Positions 34,216 to 45,649 of a stretch of 64,000 nucleotides of DNA are shown here, one piece after another (position 1 is the first letter of the stretch; the number at the start of each line of letters is the position of its first letter). The stretch spans positions 558,001 through 622,000 of the forward strand of contig JAFMSR010000034.1 of the NCBI GenBank assembly GCA_022818135.1, read 5' to 3'. Below the pieces are notes generated by a model. It made no database searches. It saw only the letters and a program-made list of their open reading frames with translations, and was not told where the DNA came from. Source of the DNA: Saxidomus purpurata. Its lineage: Eukaryota; Mollusca; Bivalvia; Venerida; Veneridae. The position numbers and the translations under genes are program-made.

Positions 34216-37200
34216 TTGTTCACAGTTTTGATAACTGAGGCTGGTTTGCTATCATAAGTAAACAAAAACATGCACAATGTATTCACACAAATTCTATAAC
34301 ATTAGTGGACAATAATATAATTTGTTCAACGGGATACAAAGAACTGAATAATGGAGAGTGCAGATAATGTAGCTTCACTGGACAAAGCCCTTTGTCCAGC
34401 TGAGCTTATGTCATGATGTTGGTTTGTCCATTGTCCATTGTCAATCTGTCCGTAAACTTGACCTCAATACATTCTACAGGTCACATACTGAAACACTGAT
34501 CAATCCATAAAACACAAAATGCAGCTTTCCTTTAACATTTTATTCTTACCAATCAGTTGAACTTTTAAAAAGATTTTAAGTTCGTTGAAAATTACTTTCT
34601 ATATTACATAACTGGTACCTTTTCTTTGGTAAATAAAGTTATGAGTATGTATCACTACAAAAGTGTGAAATGAAAAAAATGTTTATATAAGAGAAGTACA
34701 CAAGTGTACCTTTTTATCAGGCTGTAGCAAATTTGTAAAATTAATGTTCATTTTAATGCATTTGCTAAAATCTATCAACTATTTACTTGCCACCTTTAAA
34801 ACTTTCATTTAAACTATGCATGGTATAGGTTTATAGGGCTGTGTTAAAATTTGGTTGTTAAAAAGTATAAGTTTAACACTATCTCATTTTTTTTTGACAA
34901 ATTTATTTGACATTTAGTTACCAACATGTTTTAAATCTATTGTACATGTTGTAACAGTATCTGAGACAAAAGCTAATCCATCACTATCTCAGGACCCATG
35001 TTGTCACATTACATAACATTATGCAATATTATGCAATGTTTTGATAAGCTGCATTTTTCTACAGGACAGAATTGCCCCCGGCAATTATAAGGGTCATAAA
35101 ACACACCACTGATTGGCTTGGGTCACTAAGTTTGATAATGTGCACATAATGATTATGAGATCTATATTATTATCAAATGTTTGATTTATCAGATAAATTT
35201 CTGATAAACTGAATTTTATTTATTCTTGTATTACTGTCATCAAAAGTTATATTATTGACTAAGAATACTGACACATATAAGATTATTAAATGGTATCATG
35301 GTTATGATGTTAAATTTGGCTTTAGAACAAATTAAGAAAAAGTACTTTAATCGTTTCTGTATGAATATCTAAGCTATATCAGTAGATTCAATCTTACCAT
35401 TTCTCTGCAAGAGAAGAGTATAAGACAATTAGGGATATTTTTATTCTATTTAAAAGTTCACTTGTTAGTCGGGGTGTGACTGTTTTAATCTGTTTATATT
35501 AATAGTTATCAAAATCATTATCTAATTTAGTTAATTACCATGACTGAAAAAATGTAAAGCCTAACATGTTACAGCACAGACCTATATACACAGTATATAT
35601 AGGTCAGTGGTTACAGTTATAATATAGAGAAAAATGTCAAAACTTCCTTGATTTAGGTACCGGTAGACTTTGATACAAGTTTAATTGTGTATTACTCATT
35701 AGTCTAATCAATGTTTTGTTGAATATGTTCCATAATAGTGTTGTTGTTTTTTTTGAAATAATAATTTCTTCAACTTTTTCAGACCATAGATATGACTTGT
35801 GTCACAAGCTCGGCATTCCTGTGTCACAGACGGCATTGTACAACAAAAAGGAATAAGTTGCTGCCTTCCATGAGAAGGAAATCACCCAGGTGTTGTGAGC
35901 CCCTCAAAATGAGGTAACTTTTAATTTAACATTTTAAACCAGTTGAAGTAATTTTAAATTAGTGAAATGAAGAAACATTATGTTTGATAAGATTTTTGTG
36001 CCAACTAATTAAATCGCACTTAAAGATGTATCAGGGCCTTCAGATTGCTCAAGATTTTGAATATAAATATATACGATATGTGAACAAATGTATGAACAAT
36101 TATTTTCATAAGATAATTCTTTTTTCTACAGATAACACCATTGCTGATGTAATGACAGGATATATTTTTGTCAAAACACTGGAGCCTTTCGGGATGAATT
36201 TTCAGCAAAGATTGCATCTTTTGATAGTCACCGATAAACAGAAGGCAAATTGGTTGAAAATTTCATGTCATTGAAATACCGAAAACTCCTGTTTGAGCAA
36301 CTAAATTTTTTTAGTTACATGATGTGCTTGAGTGTATGAAAATGAGTAGTCAATATATTATGACTTTTCGTGTTGAGAAAAAAATACAGTAAAATGGTGT
36401 GAAAGACATCTTGTTGGAGGTCATGAATTGATAGTCACACTAGAGAATGAATATGTGAAAGGCCTACATAACAGCAGATGACTTCACCTGCACTCCGCGA
36501 TAATCTTAGAGCACGAAGATGGAGAAAAAAACATGAGAAATAACCTTTTCAACGGATTTTTTCAAAGGTTGATTGGCTACACAACATACAGATTGTAGCT
36601 CTGACACATGTTAGTGTATGTGAAATGTGTTTAGTAACCTGGACAACTAGAATATCAGTGCTAACATAGTAGACTTAGTAGTAGCTTTAATTTTGAAAGA
36701 CATCCTAAGTGACAATCATAATGATATGCAAATTATTGTAAAATGAATTATATGAAAGCTAACATGATAAGGAGACAAAGTAATCAAAGAAAGTGGGAAT
36801 TGATTGAATGGAAACACATGAAAGCAAGGAGGCTGATACCGGTATTCATGAAAATACGTGCCATACTGCAAACTGGTGGAGAAATCCATATGAAACTTCT
36901 GTCGGTGTGCATTCTTAGGGATGAATCCTGAATTATAATATATATGGAGAGAACAGCTGTAGAAATGGTGTTTAAACAATATTGTACAAGCAGATATTTT
37001 TTATTTTTAAACGACAGGAACTAAATTTAGAAAAAAAAGTTTAACTGGCCAAAACGTTTGTATAACATGGGTGAAGCAAACAGAAAATATGTTTTCAACA
37101 TTTCTTTTTATCTCATTAGTGGGGATGGAATTTTGTTGAGGTCATCATAAGATTACTTAAATGCTTGAAGCATGTAAAGTCCCAGGCACTAACACAGTTC

Positions 37201-37539
37201 TATGCTCCTGCGCTTATGAATAAATTATGCAAATAAACCACCATATTAGAATTACGGTAAGCGCGCTGTTGCACTGTGGAAATCGACACATGTCCATTTG
37301 CAAAGCTCGCCACGTTTAACAGTTTTCTTCCATGTAAGAAAACTTGATGGTTTTTGATTGAATATTGAATGATAAATAAAATAAAAGAAATATGATAAAA
37401 ATTGACCGATGATTAATAGTTTACGAGCGTTATAAAGTTCAGAAATTCATCGGAGCAACTGAGATTCTCTCGCAGGGTAGCGGCTGAAGATAACCTTTTA
37501 AACCGACTTTGAAATTTTTTTGAACACGCAGACAATTTT
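34216..37539. other. no gene recognised (repeated at 50181-53505)
   Basis: AT-rich. Two perfect hairpins stand out: CTGGACAAAG-cc-CTTTGTCCAG (34378-34399) and GACCTATATA-cacagta-TATATAGGTC (35579-35605). At 35784-35914 a TTTTTCAG-bounded segment reads in one frame as DHRYDLCHKLGIPVSQTALY before a stop, and ends at AATGAG|GTAAC; it may be an old exon, but no family is recognised. Other ORFs are chance. Confidence 0.45.
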
Positions 37540-38190
37540 TATGCCCCCGAAGGGTGGCATATTAAATTCGCACCGTCTGTCTGTGCGTCCGCCCTTACAT
37601 ATTTCCGTGTCCGGGCTGTAACTTTGTCATGCATTGAAAGCTTTTGAAATAACTTGGCACAAATGGTCAGCACATCAAGACGGTGTGTCGCGTGTAAGAC
37701 CCATGTCCCTACCTCAAAGGTAAAGGTCACACTTAGAGTTTGAAGGTAATGGAATCCTCTATATATGCACACATTCGTGTCGGGACTGTAACTTTGTCAT
37801 GCGTTGAAAGATTTTAAAATAACTTGGCACAAATGTCTAACACATCAAGACGACATGTAGCGTGCAAGACCCACGTCCTACCTCAAAGGTCAAGGTCTCA
37901 CTTGGAGTTTGAAGGTAATGGAATCCTCTATATATGCACACATTCGTGTCCGGACTGTAACTTTGTCATGCATTAAAGGATTTTAAAATAACTTGGCAAA
38001 AATGTCTAGCACATTAAGACAACGTGTCGCGTGCAAGACCCACGTCCTACCTTAAAGGTCAAGGTCACACTTAGAGTTTGAAGGTAATGGAATCCTCTAT
38101 ATATGCACACATTCGTGTCGGGACTGTAACTTTGTCATGCCTTGATTGATTTTAAAATAACTTGGCACAAATGTTCACCACATCAAGATA
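37540..38190 (+). repeat. 169-bp tandem repeat, 3.6 units, copy 1
   Basis: Starts TATGCCCCCGAAGGGTGGCA. CTGTAACTTTGTCATGC recurs at 37616, 37786, 37955 and 38124. Each unit holds AATAACTTGGCACAAATG, 'CAAGACCCACGTCCTACCT' and 'AAAGGTCAAGGTCACACTTA' blocks. Same at 53506-54156. Confidence 0.88.
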
Positions 38191-38301
38191 TTTTAAGTGT
38201 CTGGGAAGTTAAATTCATTTGTTTACATTAAATTGTACCGTCATTCCGAAACAAATGACTGTTTCGGTAAACTACGAATTTATACGTCTACATAACATAA
38301 A

Positions 38302-38372
38302 TCCTCGATAGCGCAGTGCTATGTAACTACGCTTGTCACGCGGGGGATCAGAGTTCGATTCCCCGTCGGAGA
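38302..38372 (+). tRNA. degenerate tRNA-Asp(GTC)-like gene, copy 1
   Basis: TCCTCGATAGCGCAGTGCTA starts it; the anticodon loop is TTGTCAC with anticodon GTC, and the B box is AGTTCGATTCCCCG, ending GTCGGAGA. Sequence and anticodon resemble tRNA-Asp. However, the T stem is broken (CAGAG against CCCCG), one acceptor pair is mismatched and the anticodon stem holds only its inner three pairs. A T6 run follows at 38382, usable as a Pol III terminator. Probably a pseudogene or a tRNA-derived repeat. Confidence 0.5.
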
Positions 38373-38929
38373 TAATGTTCCTTTTTTATTCCAAATTCAT
38401 ACACAGTCAATGAATACATTTAGCAATAAAACAATGCTTAAGTCGTTGCCCGCTACAAATGATGATATTTTGAATAATACTAAAAACTAATATCAACATG
38501 TATTGATTTATAACTGATCCTTGACAGTTTCGCTGAAACCGAAAGTAGTCATTACGAATAAAAGTGATTATACGGGTGGGATTTAATTTATTTATCTTGT
38601 CATACTCCCTCACACCATCTCTTATGAAATACCTGCGCATGCCCTGTGAGGGCGGGTTCAAAAACGTAACGAATAAATTTGAATATATGGGTTGGGTTAA
38701 ACGCCCGAGCATGCTCTGTGTATACGTAATGTTTACATCCGGTCGTAGCATATGGGATAGAGTGCTAACTTTGTAGATTACAATAATTTTGCTGATATAT
38801 AGAAAAAATAAATTCACTGATAGGATAATTAACATGATAAAAGAACCATGTTCTATTCACTCTAAAACGATGTTGAGAAAAGTCTTTTTTCATAAAAAAG
38901 TTGCCAGAAAGCCTGATAAGCTCACCTGG
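38373..38929. other. no gene recognised
   Basis: Minus- and plus-strand ORFs overlap each other at 38407-38835 with no recognisable content. The last ~130 bp (AACCATGTTCTATTCACTCT and AAAAAAGTTGCCAGAAAGCC blocks) are repeated at 40290-40398. Confidence 0.5.
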
Positions 38930-39680
38930 CTCTACAGGTCACAGTTTTCATTCAGCTTTTATCAAACTTGCTGATAAGGTTTTCTGCAACATGTAGATGA
39001 TCCCTATTGTTTTTGGAGTCAGTGGGTCAAAGGTCAAGGTCACATTGACTTCCTTTAGATTTTCCTTGATAACACTCTACGGGTCACTGTTTTCTTTCAC
39101 CAAACTTGCTCAGAAGGTTCCCTGTATGTAGCTGATCACTATCAATTTTTGGGTTAATGGGTCAATGGTCACAGTGACCCGAACTTTGAAAATATTTTCC
39201 GCTGAGATCAATGTGACTCACGGTCTTCAAACTTCATAGGATGATTGGTCTTACTGAGTAAATGATCCCTATCGTTTTTGGAGTTGGTACGTCAAGGTCA
39301 CATCTTGATGAATTCTAGATTGAGCTGCATATGGGTCATCTGGGGTCAAAACTTCGGTCTTGGGGTCAAATCTTAGAAAACCCTTGTGTATGCAATAAAG
39401 GTTACATTTTCTATTGAATCTTCATGAAACTTGGTCAGAATAATTATCTTGATAAAATCTAGATCAAGTTTGAAAATGGATCTTCTGGGGTCAAAAACTA
39501 ATTCACAGGGTCAAACATAGGTTAACCTTGTGTACGAAATATTGGTTGCATTTTTAATTGGATCTTCATGTAACCTGGTCAGTATAATAATTGTTTTAAT
39601 GAAATTTAGGTTGAGTTCGAATATGCGACATCTGAGTTAAAAATAGCTAGGTCACCCAGCTAAAAATCTCCACATACTTG
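38930..39680 (+). repeat. ~140-145-bp tandem arrays
   Basis: AACTTGCTGATAAGGTTTTC...TAGATGATCCCTAT recurs in diverged form at about 38964, 39105 and 39228. From 39380 a second unit type 'TTGTGTATGCAATAAAGGTT' takes over, identical in kind to 28912-29461. An AAGCTCACCTGG terminus precedes the array. The right edge of the large repeat (38996) falls inside this array. Confidence 0.65.
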
Positions 39681-40404
39681 TTGCAGTGATGAATACAGAG
39701 GATTTTGCGACATGTATTTTAATGCTCCCGAAAGAACTTTGAAAGGCATATTAAAAAGTTGATCTACATCTTGATGGTCCAGGTCACAGACTGTGAGACA
39801 ACACTTTTGGGGCATTTGTTACTTTCCAATGACAGCTCTTGTTTTCTAAATAGTTTGATTAACATTACACTAATGGATCTTTTCCACTGCTAAAACCTAG
39901 CCAGAGATGGGGCATATCCCCCCTGCACATCTTTTGAAGCTAGGCACTTAGGAAGTATCCAGCCGTATTATCCCAATAGAAACATGCCAATTCATTCCTC
40001 TGAACACTTTGGTGCTTAGAGGTCGCAGTGTGTGATTACATGGAGATGCCATTTAATGTGTATTTTATGCCCTAATGGGTTAAAGACAAGGAAAATAGCC
40101 ACGATCCTGCCTCTGACTAACTTTATGTAATGGAAATTTTGTTAATCTGAAAGAAGACTACCTGTTGCAATAAATGCACTGATAAAGTTAATACAATGGA
40201 CTATACCCATATGTAATTTCTGTATAAAAATTAATGCTTCAGGATCACTTAGAATGTACTGATACAGTTGCATAAATTTATAGGTAGGATAATGATAGAA
40301 ACATGTTCTATTCACTCTAAACAAAGACGTTGACATAATTATGCCTCTCTTTCGTACTCAAGTTGTGTCGTTAAGAAAAAAAGTTGCCAGAAAGCCTTTC
40401 TTAT
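39681..40404. other. no gene recognised
   Basis: Contains at 40240-40398 a second copy of the sequence at 38800-38925 (see findings). Otherwise no features. Confidence 0.45.
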
Positions 40405-40780
40405 TAGCTCACCTGACACAAAGTGCCAGCGTGAGCTATTGGGATCGCATTCCGTCCGGCGTCCGTCCGTCCACCATTTCCTTCAAACGACATCTCCTCT
40501 GAAACCACTGGGCAAATGTTGATGAAACTTTGCAGGGATGTTTCTTGCATGAAGTTCTATCAAAGTTGTTCAAAGAATTCCATTCCATGCAGAACTCTGG
40601 TTGTTATGGCAACAAATAGGAAAAACTTGAAAATTCTTCTTCTCCAAAACCACAAGGCCTAGAACTTAGATATTTAGCATGTGGCATGGTCTAGTAGACT
40701 TCTACCAAGATTGTTCAAATTATGATCCCCGGGTCAAAATTGACCCCTCCGGGGCGTTAAAACTGTCTCTTATCTAAAAC
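40405..40780 (+). repeat. HINE-like repeat with intact 5' terminus
   Basis: Starts TTAGCTCACCTGACACAAAG, then TGAGCTATTGGGATCGC and a (GTCC)n-like tract, TTTCCTTCAAACGACATCTC, CTAGAACTTAGATATTTAGC and 'tcaaaattgacccctccggg', where it stops. Shows the 5' layout missing from the copy at 5035. Confidence 0.6.
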
Positions 40781-41434
40781 CCAATAAAAACTTGATGCCA
40801 ATGTCGGCTTGTTTTGATACAGCTTTTGAGTGCGAAAAAAAGTGGCAGGGGTACGTTGCAGCATACTTTAGTAGCGTAACTTGAGGGATGAAATAATTTA
40901 TTTAGCAACACTTATTCCAATTGAGAGATAATAAGTTAAATTGATATTTTACAAGGTAAATAAAATGCTGTTCTGGTTAACATGACATTTTGATGAAAGC
41001 AGAGAGAGAAATAAGAGTCAAGACATTGTAAAGTCTTCTTTCACTTTCAACATTATGACATTAACCGAGTAGGTGTATGTCTGAACTCTCCTCGTCAGAA
41101 CTGCAATCTAAATTCTGGGGAAAAAATCTAACTGTTGCTGCATCCAACTTCTCTGTGTAATATGCTATGTAATATTATTGGTTTTTTCGCTAACTTGTGT
41201 CATGGAAGACAATTGTAAAATAGGCCTATGTCTCTGTGCCTTCCATTCATTCTTATTTGAAATATTCATGATAAACAAATGGGCAGTGTATCAGGCAAGT
41301 GGCGAGACAATTTGTATTGCGATACAGAAGAGGGATACACAAGTCGGTTTGCGAAACACTTGTAGTTTCTAAATTAATAATGCAGCTATCCGTAGACATC
41401 AGTTTCATCACCAATATGTTTTAGACGACACATA
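40781..41434. other. no gene recognised
   Basis: No ORF over 65 codons with familiar content. TTTGAGTGCGAAAAAAAG at about 40825 recalls the GTGCGAAAAA ends of the MITE family near 17.5 kb. Confidence 0.45.
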
Positions 41435-41904
41435 CAGTAAAGCTTTGATAACTCCAGCGATTTTATTCCTTTTAAAACTGGTACTTGTATCCTACATGTT
41501 AACCGGACGTTCAATTATCCGGACAATTTCGATCTGCACGTAATTGAACAGTTATCCTTTGATCCAACGTGTAATAAAGATACTCAGATCATGTAAACGC
41601 TTTTCGTGTCTATGACAGTGTAGTCAACTTATCACTTAGGTGAACAGCATCAATAAATTTGATATATATGTACCGCACTTGCCTTATGTTTTGATTGCAG
41701 ACGGACATGGTCACGGGGGACTTAATATATCAATGCACATGCGCAAATGTATAGAGAAACCAGTTGGTAGATAAAATTTGGATTTTTGACATGCTTTATC
41801 ATCAAAACAACAAAAAAACAAAAATAATATCAAACAGGGAATGCCACGTACCAAAAACGCAGCCTCCCCAAAACGAGCCCCACAGCACCCAGAAGTGCAC
41901 ACCA

Positions 41905-41990
41905 CCAACACACACACACACACACACGCACACACACACGACACACACACACAATCATGTACACACACACATATACACTACCAACACACA
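41905..41990. repeat. (CA)n microsatellite, imperfect
   Basis: ACACACAC runs interrupted by ACGC, ACGACAC and ATCATGTACAC. It generates overlapping Cys-Val or His-Thr low-complexity ORFs on both strands. Confidence 0.9.
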
Positions 41991-42760
41991 CTAGCATACA
42001 AAGCAAACACACGAGGACAAAACGAACAATTAAAGGAACACAGTGGGGCACCGCCTTGGAACGGTCAGTGGCAAAAACACCACTGGGGAGCTTAAACCGG
42101 TTTATGGTGCGCACCCAACCTCACTCTTACCCCCACCATGTTCCAAAGTCACAGGACAGTGTAAATAAAAGTAATCCCTGCTAGCTGAATCTCTAACACA
42201 CGCAATGGAAACAAAAGGCATGGTATGTAAAACACAAAAATGCTCGTGTATAAATATATAAAAAGCAAACCTTGAGGACCATAAAACGTATGTACTCAAT
42301 GCCTTTGCAGAAGGCAGAGCACCAAGAGAAACACCCTTAAGGGCCCGACGAAACAGGCCAGAGGACAGAAATCAAAACAGTTTCGTCCCAGTGGGATTTA
42401 AAAACTGCCCATCACAGAGTCCTCCCCCTCTTCCGTCAGACACAATCAAAGAGGGAAGCATAGCGTCCAACTGTAAACGGGTTGAACACCAAACATGCGG
42501 TGTGTCTCAAAACAGTTGGGTCGTAACCTCTTTTAACAAAACGTTTTATAATTTTAGCAAATACAGTTGGAAAATTGCCATGACCCAAAATCTTACGAAG
42601 TTTGTAAACCACATCCCCATAAAAATCGGGTTTTGAAATACTTTCTCGCAGAAGAGTCTTTACTCAGACTCATAATTTTCATCTCAACACTCGCAAACAA
42701 ATTTTTCTTTTTTTTTTCTTCTTATTCAATCAAAGTAATAAGCGGCTGTAATTACATATG
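41991..42760. other. non-coding interior of the pogo-like element
   Basis: A GC-richer block (CACCGCCTTGGAACGGTCAG, CACCACTGGGGAGCTTAAAC) that looks like an inserted dispersed repeat. No protein domain in any frame. Confidence 0.4.
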
Positions 42761-43636
42761 ATTGAAGACGCTCAAAATGTGCGAATAATATTTTTTAAAC
42801 TTTGGCCACTGGACGGCCGATTAATTCATAATAAACAATCAATTAACAATAAAAGTTTCTCTTGTGACGTGTTAAAATAATGATGTGCCAGCGGAGGTGA
42901 GAAAAATCTGATAATCAGTGACCTCGAGTTGCCGCAGGTAAATTTAGTAAGAAATCTATCTGGCAGGACCACAGGTGTTCCTCGAGTTATCCCGGGTTCT
43001 CGAGTTATCGATGCTCTAGTTATCCATGGTGATTTCTGGTTAAACATATAGGTAAAATTGCCAGGACCGACAGGAGTCCTCGAGTTATCCAGGGTTCTCG
43101 AGTAATCGATGCTCGAGTTAACCAAGTTTTACTGTACATGTCACAAAGTAATAGCATTCCGACAGATCGTATTGACACAATTATTTGAACTGTTTATCAG
43201 TACTTAAATTTTTATTTCTGAAAATAATTGTGTCATATGAAATTAATTATTTTTAAACGTGTCTGACTTTTAAGTTTATCACGTTTATTATTTTCATTAT
43301 TTGATTTTTTGAGATATAGATTATGCGAAACTATCGAATGCTTGTTTCACCATACGTTTACGAAGATGAGGCATTATGGATAGACTTCAAACAAACGCAC
43401 CGATGTTTAGATATGTTATGTTAGTTAGATATTAGATCATGTTGAGTAAAACATAGTGCATTTTAATAAATAATTACTGCAAAATTAAAATTTTATGGTT
43501 CGCAAATCTGGCAAATTACAAGGGCACGCAAATATCTGTGTCTAAATCTTATCACAAGTTCGCAATCTCTCGAAAGATAAGATGTTTGACGTTCATGACG
43601 TTACAGCCCTAATAAACAATGTACAGACAATAGAAA

Positions 43637-44200
43637 AACAGTTTCCGCTCAATAACTCCAGTTAGGAGTGACTAATTGCAATGCGACTTGGTATGTAGGC
43701 AGCATGCGTTAAGACGCAGATTTGGATTGTATTTGGGGTCACTAGGGTTAAGGTCAAGGTCACTGTTACTAAAAAAAGGAAAACGGTTTCAGCTCAATAA
43801 CTCGAGTTAGGAGTGACCAATTGCAATGAAACTTGGTCTGTAGGTAGCATGCGTAAAGAGGAAGCTTAGATTTGCATTTAAGGTCACTAGGGTCAAGGTC
43901 AAGGGCACTGTTACTAAACATAGAAAAATGGTTTCCGCTCAATAACTTGAGTTAGGAGTGACCAATTGTAATGAAAGTTGGTGTGAAGATAGCTTGCGAG
44001 GAGAGGAAGCTTGTAGTTACTAGGGTCAAGGTCACTAGGGTCAAGATCAAGGTCATTGTTACTAAAAATTGATTTTTTTAGTTTTTAAATTGTTTTAAGC
44101 AAACAAAGTTTTTGGGGTCAAGGTCACTAGGGTCAAGGTCAAGGTCACTGTTACTAAAAAAAATTTTCTTCAATTTTTAAATTAATTAGGCAAAAATTTT
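43637..44200 (+). repeat. 145-bp tandem repeat, ~3.5 units
   Basis: GCTCAATAACTCCAGTTAGG begins units at 43647, 43792 and 43937. Each continues with GAGTGACCAATTGCAATG, a 'GTAGGTAGCATGCGTAAAGA' block and TCACTAGGGTCAAGGTCAAG. The family is inverted relative to 23880-24535. The last unit degenerates into GGTCAAGGTCAC and A/T tracts. Confidence 0.85.
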
Positions 44201-45268
44201 TTTTTCTTTTTTTGTGGGAGTCAAGGTGACTGTTTTTTTAAAATTCTACAACTTCTACAGGCAACCTGCTTTGGACGCATTGCCGCGTCTTCTTGTTATA
44301 TATTATTCAACATGTAATTTAGATTTCAAAAGAAACATTAAAAGGAATGTTTTTGTAGACAACGGTCAATTTCCGCTTCCCATTGAATGCCCTCAGAAAG
44401 GGCATTATTCTTGTGACAATGCTACAGTTTGTGTGAAAGCCACATTTCTTATTGTTCCTTTGTCAAGTTTCAGGTATCAAAGAAATGCAACATTTTTACA
44501 ATACTTGGGTGTCAAAATCCAAGCTGAAAGTGACACTTTCGTCTCAAAACATAGGAAATTTATAGAATACAGTTATTCCGAAAAGTGCCTGTAGTGACTA
44601 CCTGTCCAGTCAGGCAAAATTATGACAGGTCAAGCAAATTTTTGTTGCGGTCTTACGGAATGTCAGGCACTTTATTGCCCTTTACACAAAAGTTCTTTTG
44701 TTCGGTCAGGCAAAATTTTAGCCGGTCAGGCAAAGTTTTGTGTTTGTCTGACTGAATGTAATGCACTGTTGAAAAACTTTTCGGGAAGACAGGAAATTAT
44801 GTCTCACACTGTAGGCTTTTACTGTTTCACCTGTAAAAGAATAAAGGATAATGTTCCTTCTTCTTCAAGTCGAACTTTTAGTTAGGTAACGTTACTTTAA
44901 TTGTTTTGCGGGGTTGAATGCCTGTTTCAACCGCAGTTCAGTTATTTTTACAGGCGACATTTAACCTAACTCTCATTGAATTTTCTTCGAGGAAGCTTTT
45001 CTTTAACCTCTTCCTGCTGTGCTGCTGGGAAACTTCTTCACATAAAGAGACGTAGTTGGTAGCAGGGCTCAAACACATGACACTCGATCAATGAGAGATT
45101 CCACTGATTTCAAGTTAGTCTTACCACTCGACTATGAAGGCAGAGTAAACTTTCAGTTTAATATGGAATGCTACATTTTCTAAAGATGACAGATTTGGCG
45201 CTGATTTTAATGCCAGGCATCAGTATTAAATTTTGCCATTCTGTGACCTTAAACATTCATGCTCACTT
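44201..45268. other. no gene recognised; small GTCAGGCAAA duplication
   Basis: GTCAGGCAAAATTWT and relatives occur at about 44610, 44627, 44705 and 44725, giving a ~97-bp tandem pair. A degenerate reverse-strand tRNA-like stretch may lie at 45057-45135. The 126-codon ORF at 44214-44594 has no recognisable domain. Confidence 0.45.
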
Positions 45269-45273
45269 GAGCT

Positions 45274-45431
45274 TGTTTTATGGTGAAGAATGACAACTCG
45301 TATTCTTTCTAGATATACTTTAATGAGCGTGCGATATACAACTGAATCACTAAAACAGCTTATCACAAGCAGCGGGAAAATATATATTAACGCATGCGCA
45401 GTTTACATGGTATACATGACATAATGACACA
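45274..45431 (-). repeat. Gypsy 3' LTR (158 bp)
   Basis: Minus-strand ends TGTGTCATTATG...CACCATAAAACA. TTAATATATATTTTCCCG inside may serve as the TATA region. Identical to the 5' LTR. Confidence 0.95.
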
Positions 45432-45442
45432 TCTCCCTTTAA
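45432..45442 (-). other. polypurine tract
   Basis: The minus strand reads TTAAAGGGAGA directly before the 3' LTR, the expected position of the plus-strand primer. Confidence 0.8.
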
Positions 45443-45649
45443 CAGAGAAATAGAAAGATTATATTCTATGTTCATCAATGAAAAGCTAATGTAAAACATA
45501 TATAAAGGTAATTGTAAAAATGTCACTCTGTACGCAACTAACAACGTTCTCTGTCATTTCTTCGAAATAAAGTTCATTCATACCGATGTAAAATGTAAGT
45601 TAATTGTTTTATCAGTTCTCACGCTATCAAGTACCAAGTTGGTTTACAT

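Larger units (their letters stand above)
29962..38996 (+). repeat. large direct repeat, copy 1 (9,035 bp seen)
   Basis: Matches 45927-54962 at a constant offset of 15,965, becoming 15,966 after an extra T in the second copy (T7 at 36306 versus T8 at 52271). The only substitution I found is G at 30323 versus A at 46288. The left end coincides with the gap, so the repeat is truncated by the assembly, not by biology. The internal features are described separately. Confidence 0.95.
41435..43134. mobile_element. pogo/Tigger-like non-autonomous element, 1.7 kb
   Basis: Left end TA|CAGTAAAGCTTTGATAACTC; right end GAGTTAACCAAGTTTTACTG|TA. Inward, the right end is CAGTAAAACTTGGTTAACTC, so 17 of 20 positions agree, and TA flanks both ends (41433-41434, 43135-43136). 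CAGT starts and TA duplication are typical of the pogo/Tigger branch of Tc1/mariner. The right subterminal region repeats a ~99-bp block built from CTCGAGTTATCC words. No transposase is recognised. The interior carries a (CA)n tract and another repeat (41995-42560). Confidence 0.72.

Noticed and set aside
35984..36274. 96-codon ORF
   Set aside because: No recognisable domain, lies in AT-rich non-coding sequence and overlaps an antisense ORF; present twice only because of the large repeat.
41711..42184. Several overlapping ORFs on both strands
   Set aside because: Products of the (CA)n microsatellite and flanking repeat; low complexity with no domain.
44214..44594. 126-codon ORF
   Set aside because: Begins inside the degenerate tandem repeat and has no recognisable motif; considered chance.
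45057..45135. tRNA-like sequence on the minus strand
   Set aside because: A weak B-box-like word and some spacing fit, but arms do not pair; too degenerate to annotate.
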